Assembly (NCBI RefSeq): GCF_009664855.1
Contig: NZ_CP045928.1
Location: forward strand, 5,116,331 to 5,180,330
Length of the DNA stretch: 64,000 nucleotides
Direction: 5' to 3'
From: Flavobacterium sp. SLB02
Lineage (GTDB): Bacteria; Bacteroidota; Bacteroidia; Flavobacteriales; Flavobacteriaceae
Shown in pieces: positions 60,060-64,000 of the stretch (its first letter is position 1; every line of letters begins with the position of its first letter). The position numbers and the translations under genes are program-made. The notes below the pieces were generated by a model, which was given only the letters and a program-made list of their open reading frames with translations, ran no database searches and had not been told where the DNA came from.

Positions 60060-60677
60060 ATGACTCAAAATAAAACATACATACAATCCTACATCACCAT
60101 CCAAAACAACGAAATCGTTTTGAACGGAACTTCTGTATTCAAAATTGAACCAACCGATTTTGCTGATTTCTCGAAACAAGCCTATCGCAACTTTGACATT
60201 CAATATCCAAAGTTTTTTAAAATGGATGCTTTGAGTAAACTGGCTTTTTTAGGATCTGAATTGCTTTTGAGCCCGATAACTTCAACTGAACAAGAAAATA
60301 ATATTGCTTTGGTTTTGGCCAATAAATCGTCAAGTTTAGATACTGATATTAAGTATCAGGAATCGATTTCAGACAAAGAAAACTATTTTCCGAGTCCGGC
60401 GGTTTTTGTTTATACATTGCCAAATATTTGTTTGGGCGAAATAAGTATTCGTCATCAGCTTAAAAGTGAGAATTCTTTCTTTATATTTGATGCTTTCAAT
60501 ACTGAATTTCTGTTTAACTATTCAGGCATTCTGTTAAACACAAATAAAGCTGATACAGTTCTTTGTGGCTGGGTGGAATTTTTTAATGAGAGTTATAAAG
60601 CGTTTCTTTGCACGATTAGCGAAGAAGAAAACGAAAAATATAAAAACGAAAATATCAATACATTATATAATAAATAA
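60060..60677 (+). CDS. Beta-ketoacyl synthase-like N-terminal-domain protein, no active Cys
   Basis: A 205-aa protein resembling the N-terminal half of ketosynthases (Ketoacyl-synt_2 type), as found in aryl polyene and flexirubin clusters. FPSPAVFVYTLPNICLGEISIRHQ (key parts SPAVFVYTLPN and GEISIRHQ) matches that group. Where a Cys would be expected, FFIFDAFNTEF is seen. It is probably a non-catalytic partner. It lies 2 bp after the SUKH-like gene and 2 bp before the second ACP gene. Confidence 0.8.
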   Translation: MTQNKTYIQSYITIQNNEIVLNGTSVFKIEPTDFADFSKQAYRNFDIQYPKFFKMDALSKLAFLGSELLLSPITSTEQENNIALVLANKSSSLDTDIKYQESISDKENYFPSPAVFVYTLPNICLGEISIRHQLKSENSFFIFDAFNTEFLFNYSGILLNTNKADTVLCGWVEFFNESYKAFLCTISEEENEKYKNENINTLYNK

Positions 60678-60679
60678 TC

Positions 60680-60937
60680 ATGGAAGCATTAAAAGAAGAA
60701 TTAAAAAATAAAATCATTACCACTCTTAACCTTGAAGATATTGCAATCGAAGATATTGCTGATAACGATCCTTTGTTTGGAGATGGTTTAGGTTTAGACT
60801 CCATTGATGCTCTTGAATTAATTGTGATTTTAGATAAAGATTACGGAATTAAATTGGTAGATCCGAAAGAAGGAAAAACAATTTTCCAATCTATCGAAAC
60901 TATGGCGGCTTATATTAGCGCTAACAGAACTAAATAG
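60680..60937 (+). CDS. Acyl carrier protein 2
   Basis: An 85-aa ACP with the phosphopantetheine Ser41 in GLGLDSIDALELIV. It differs from the ACP at 46257 (LGLDSLDYVDLV), so the locus has two carriers, possibly one for each half of flexirubin. It lies directly after the KS-like gene. Confidence 0.92.
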   Translation: MEALKEELKNKIITTLNLEDIAIEDIADNDPLFGDGLGLDSIDALELIVILDKDYGIKLVDPKEGKTIFQSIETMAAYISANRTK

Positions 60938-60943
60938 ATTACT

Positions 60944-61066
60944 TAGACTGGCTTAGATTTTTAGACTTCTTAGACTAAAAACTGTCTAAATCCAGAAATC
61001 AAAAAATCTAAGCCACTCAAAAATCTAAGAAGTCTAAGCAAGTCTAAAAATTTAAGAAGTCTAAAA
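60944..61066. repeat. AGTCTAAG repeat-rich hairpin region
   Basis: The 129-bp gap between ACP 2 and the next ketosynthase holds many copies of CTTAGACT/AGTCTAAG and CTTAGATTTTTAG or its complement. The two halves form a long imperfect inverted repeat. It reads up to the ATG at 61067, so the repeat forms the leader of the ketosynthase mRNA. Confidence 0.65.
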
Positions 61067-62263
61067 ATGAAAGGTGTTGCAATAACGGGAATGGGAATCA
61101 TCTCTTCGATTGGAAATTCAGTCGAAGAAAATTATACTTCGTTGATCGAAAATAAAATTGGCATTTCTCGTATCACAAATATTTCGACAGTTCACGCAGA
61201 TGTTATTAAAGTAGGAGAAATTAAAAAAACCAATGAAGAATTGGTTAAAGAATTGAACCTTACTCCAGATAATAATTTTTCGAGAACGGCGATGATCGCG
61301 ACTTTGGCAGCAAAACAAGCTGTTGAAAATGCAGGAATTACATCGATAAACGAATTCAGAACCGGGCTTATTTCAGCTACAAGTGTAGGTGGAATGGACA
61401 TGACCGAAAGACATTATTACGATTATTTCACACATCCTGAACTGGTTAAATACATTACTTGTCATGATGGCGGCGATGTTGCGGATAAGATTGCGCAAGA
61501 ACTAGGTTTAAAAGGAATGGTTACCACAATTAGTACGGCCTGTTCATCTGCGGCAAACTCGATTATGTTGGGTGCCAGATTAATTAAAACCGGAAAATTA
61601 GATCGCGTGATTGTGGGCGGAGCCGACGGTTTGGCAAAATTCACGATTAACGGATTTAAAACTTTGATGATTTTATCTGACGATTTCAACAAACCTTTTG
61701 ACAACGAACGCAAAGGATTAAACCTGGGCGAAGCTGCAGCATATTTGGTTTTAGAATCGGATGAAATTGTAGCGAAACAAAATAAAAAAGTTCTGGCAAG
61801 AGTTTCTGGTTACGGAAATGCAAATGATGCTTTTCACCAAACTGCTTCTTCGGAAAATGGTGATGGCGCTTATTTGGCCATGAAAAAAGCTTTTGAAGTT
61901 TCGGGTTTAAAACCTTCTCAAATCGACTATATCAACGTACATGGAACGGCAACTCCAAATAACGATTTATCTGAAGGAAGAGCGTTGTTGAGAATCTATC
62001 AGGATGAAAAAGTTCCCGATTTTAGTTCGACAAAGCCTTTTACCGGACATACTTTGGCAGCAGCTGCAGCAATTGAAGCTGTTTACAGTGTTTTGGCGAT
62101 TCAGAATAATGTGGTGTATCCAAACTTGAATTTCGAAAATCCAATGGAAGAATTTGATTTGCAACCGCAGACTTCGTTAAAAAATAAAAACATCGAACAC
62201 GTTTTATCCAACTCTTTTGGTTTTGGAGGAAATTGTTCCACTCTTATATTTTCAAAAAGCTAA
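61067..62263 (+). CDS. Beta-ketoacyl-ACP synthase (FabF-type), third active KS
   Basis: A 398-aa KAS II-type enzyme with all catalytic residues: Cys159 in STACSSAANS, His292 in NVHGTATPNND and His328 in FTGHTLAAAAA. SFGFGGNCSTLIF ends the protein. It is followed after 83 bp by a ketosynthase-like protein without the catalytic residues, the arrangement of a KS/chain-length-factor pair in type II polyketide systems. That makes it the prime candidate for aryl polyene elongation. Confidence 0.92.
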   Translation: MKGVAITGMGIISSIGNSVEENYTSLIENKIGISRITNISTVHADVIKVGEIKKTNEELVKELNLTPDNNFSRTAMIATLAAKQAVENAGITSINEFRTGLISATSVGGMDMTERHYYDYFTHPELVKYITCHDGGDVADKIAQELGLKGMVTTISTACSSAANSIMLGARLIKTGKLDRVIVGGADGLAKFTINGFKTLMILSDDFNKPFDNERKGLNLGEAAAYLVLESDEIVAKQNKKVLARVSGYGNANDAFHQTASSENGDGAYLAMKKAFEVSGLKPSQIDYINVHGTATPNNDLSEGRALLRIYQDEKVPDFSSTKPFTGHTLAAAAAIEAVYSVLAIQNNVVYPNLNFENPMEEFDLQPQTSLKNKNIEHVLSNSFGFGGNCSTLIFSKS

Positions 62264-62346
62264 AATGAAATCGTCATGATTCCAATAAAAAATAAATTAA
62301 CAATGACGATTCCATGTTCCTTTAAAAAAACAAATTTAATCTTCGC

Positions 62347-63408
62347 ATGAAAAAAACATATATAAATGGAGTAGGCTGTATTTCGACTCAAAAAACATTT
62401 GATACTGTTTTTTTAGAAGAAGCTATTGTCAATCATGATCAAAATGTACTGGGGATTCTTCCGCCGGTTTACAAAGAATACATTTCTCCTGCCGCAAGCC
62501 GTAGAATGGCAAAAGGAGTGAAAAACGGAATCGTTGCTTCGGCCCTGGCCATGAAAGATGCCAATGTCGAAAAAGTAGATGCTATCATTACCGGAACCGG
62601 TTTAGGATGCATCGAAGATTCTGAAAAATTCCTGAAAAGTATTCTGGATAATAACGAAGAATTTTTAACACCAACTTCGTTTATTCAATCTACCCATAAT
62701 ACCGTTGGTGCGCAAATCGCTTTATTACAGCAATGTAAAGGGTATAATTTTACGTATGTAAATGGCGCTGTTTCTTTTGAATCGGCACTTTTAGATGCTA
62801 AAATGCAAATCGAAGAAGACGAAGCTCAGTCGGTTTTAATAGGCGGAGTTGATGAAAATGGTGATTATACTGCTGCTCTTTTCAAATTAAACGGACGCAT
62901 CAAAGCTGATAATTCAGCGCCTTATGATCTTTTAAATTCTTCGACTAGCGGAGCAGTTTATGGTGAAGGTGCCAGTTTTTTTGTTTTAGAAAATGAAAGA
63001 AAAGAAACTACCTATGCTGAAGTTCTGGATATTGCCATTGTAAATACGCTCGAAGAAAACGAAATCGAAGCTGAAATTAAATCGTTTTTGAAATCTAATA
63101 ATTTAGAAATTTTTGATATTGACGCTTTAGTTTTAGGATTTGACGGAAATATAGATTTCGAAAACTATTACAAGAATCTTGCTGAAAATGCTTTCGCAAA
63201 AACACCTGTTTTGTATTACAAACATTTAAGCGGAGAGTACGATACAGCATCTGCTTTTGCTTTTTGGATGGCAGCTAAAATTATTAAAACTCAGGAAATT
63301 CCTGAAATCATAAAAGTAAATTCGGTTGAAAAACCAGTTTATAAAACCATTTTATTGTACAATCAATTGAATGGAAAAAATCATAGTTTTACTTTGATCT
63401 CAAAATGA
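62347..63408 (+). CDS. Ketosynthase-like protein without catalytic residues (chain-length-factor-like)
   Basis: A 353-aa KS-fold protein. The position of the catalytic Cys reads TYVNGAVSFES (around residue 140) and the two histidines are absent; the usual GHT motif appears as SGEYDTAS. The overall fold signals (SFIQSTHNTVGAQIALL, SSTSGAVYGEGASFFVLE) are kept. It probably pairs with the KS before it to set chain length. It overlaps the next gene by 4 bp (ATGA). Confidence 0.87.
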   Translation: MKKTYINGVGCISTQKTFDTVFLEEAIVNHDQNVLGILPPVYKEYISPAASRRMAKGVKNGIVASALAMKDANVEKVDAIITGTGLGCIEDSEKFLKSILDNNEEFLTPTSFIQSTHNTVGAQIALLQQCKGYNFTYVNGAVSFESALLDAKMQIEEDEAQSVLIGGVDENGDYTAALFKLNGRIKADNSAPYDLLNSSTSGAVYGEGASFFVLENERKETTYAEVLDIAIVNTLEENEIEAEIKSFLKSNNLEIFDIDALVLGFDGNIDFENYYKNLAENAFAKTPVLYYKHLSGEYDTASAFAFWMAAKIIKTQEIPEIIKVNSVEKPVYKTILLYNQLNGKNHSFTLISK

Positions 63409-64000
63409 TAACGCATAAAAACATTTCGTTATTCTTTCTCTTTTTATTGCTTTTACTCGTTCTCCTGAACTTTTATACAGCAATTAGTTGGGTATGGTTT
63501 ATCGCAATTGTTTTGATTTGGTTAGGAATTAACGCTATTGGTTCTTCCCGAATTTCGTCTAATCATCATGTAAAAGCTTTCTGCAATAATCCATTAGAAA
63601 AAGAAAAAAAAATTGCCATTACGTTCGATGATGGACCGAGCATTTTTACTTTGGAAGTTTTAGAACTATTGAAAAAATACAATGTAAAAGCCACTTTCTT
63701 TTGCATTGGGAAAAATATTGAAACTCATCCTGAAATCCTAAAACAAATTGTTGCCGGAGGTCATTTGGTTGGCAATCATTCGTACAGTCATTCTGCTTTT
63801 TTTGATTTTTATAATGCTAAAAAAATTCGGGAAGAAATTGAGAAAACTGATCTTCTTTTAGAAAAATACACATCCAAAAAAATAAACTTCTTTCGTCCTC
63901 CCTACGGAGTTACAACACCTTCGATAAGAAGAGCTTTAGAAAAAACCGGACATAAAGTAATTGGCTGGAATATTCGATCGCTCGATGGTGGAACAAAAAA
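63405..64000 (+). CDS. Polysaccharide deacetylase family protein, partial (3' end outside window)
   Basis: The first 198 codons of a NodB-fold hydrolase. Two N-terminal membrane helices (about 8-24 and 27-44) precede the domain, whose first motif is AITFDDGPS (Asp75-Asp76). The metal-binding GNHSYSH (HxxxH) and FRPPYG follow, and the window ends in IGWNIRSLDGG. It starts within the stop codon of the preceding gene, so it belongs to the flexirubin operon. Its substrate in pigment synthesis is unknown. Confidence 0.88.
   Translation, partial: MITHKNISLFFLFLLLLLVLLNFYTAISWVWFIAIVLIWLGINAIGSSRISSNHHVKAFCNNPLEKEKKIAITFDDGPSIFTLEVLELLKKYNVKATFFCIGKNIETHPEILKQIVAGGHLVGNHSYSHSAFFDFYNAKKIREEIEKTDLLLEKYTSKKINFFRPPYGVTTPSIRRALEKTGHKVIGWNIRSLDGGTK

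Overview
The window comes from the chromosome of a Flavobacterium-like member of the Bacteroidetes. It is AT-rich, has a SusC/SusD pair, a protease with a type IX secretion (T9SS) C-terminal sorting signal, TAnnTTTG-type -7 promoter elements and a complete flexirubin-type (dialkylresorcinol/aryl polyene) pigment locus. The ammonia-lyase at 41228-42748 closely resembles, from memory, the F. johnsoniae tyrosine ammonia-lyase FjTAL, so a close relative of F. johnsoniae is likely. No rRNA, tRNA, CRISPR array or complete insertion sequence was seen.

Region 1 (1 to about 31.8 kb) is an arabinan/L-arabinose utilisation locus. A minus-strand block runs susC, susD, GH43, GH51, GH43, GH43, an S8 protease, GH43, GH127, GH51, araB, araD (cut by the window edge). 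It captures arabinan, cuts it to L-arabinose and feeds that through ribulokinase and the 4-epimerase to xylulose-5-phosphate. A divergent Nudix-type regulator (AraR-like, with a degenerate catalytic box), transaldolase and transketolase follow. Next come a GntR-type regulator and a plus-strand galM-galK-galT-sodium/sugar symporter group. Seven copies of the pattern TAAGTGT-N7-ACACTTA lie upstream of araB, susC/araR, tkt and the symporter, and define a probable AraR regulon by eye.

Region 2 (31.9 to 39.6 kb) fits a non-phosphorylating L-fucose (or related 6-deoxysugar) pathway: sugar dehydrogenase (SDR), AraC regulator, FucP permease, UxaA-type dehydratase, second SDR, FAH-type hydrolase and an amidohydrolase lactonase.

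Region 3 (39.9 kb to the right edge) is the flexirubin locus. It holds a flavin halogenase-like enzyme, tyrosine ammonia-lyase (4-coumarate starter), ketoreductase, three active FabF-type ketosynthases, two ketosynthase-like proteins (one clearly without catalytic residues), two ACPs, two hotdog dehydratase-like proteins, DarA and DarB, an LpxL-like acyltransferase, a CrtI-like oxidoreductase, a BtrH-like acyltransferase, an ABC exporter, a thioesterase and a polysaccharide deacetylase cut by the right edge. A three-gene cassette of lipoprotein, membrane protein and SUKH-like protein (58.3 to 60.1 kb) looks like an insertion.

Intergenic DNA is rich in repeats: three MITE-like elements of 131-148 bp with 17-bp inverted ends, several other long inverted repeats, and two palindrome clusters built on TCC-TACGG-type cores. 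Hairpins lie after susD and between glycosidase genes.
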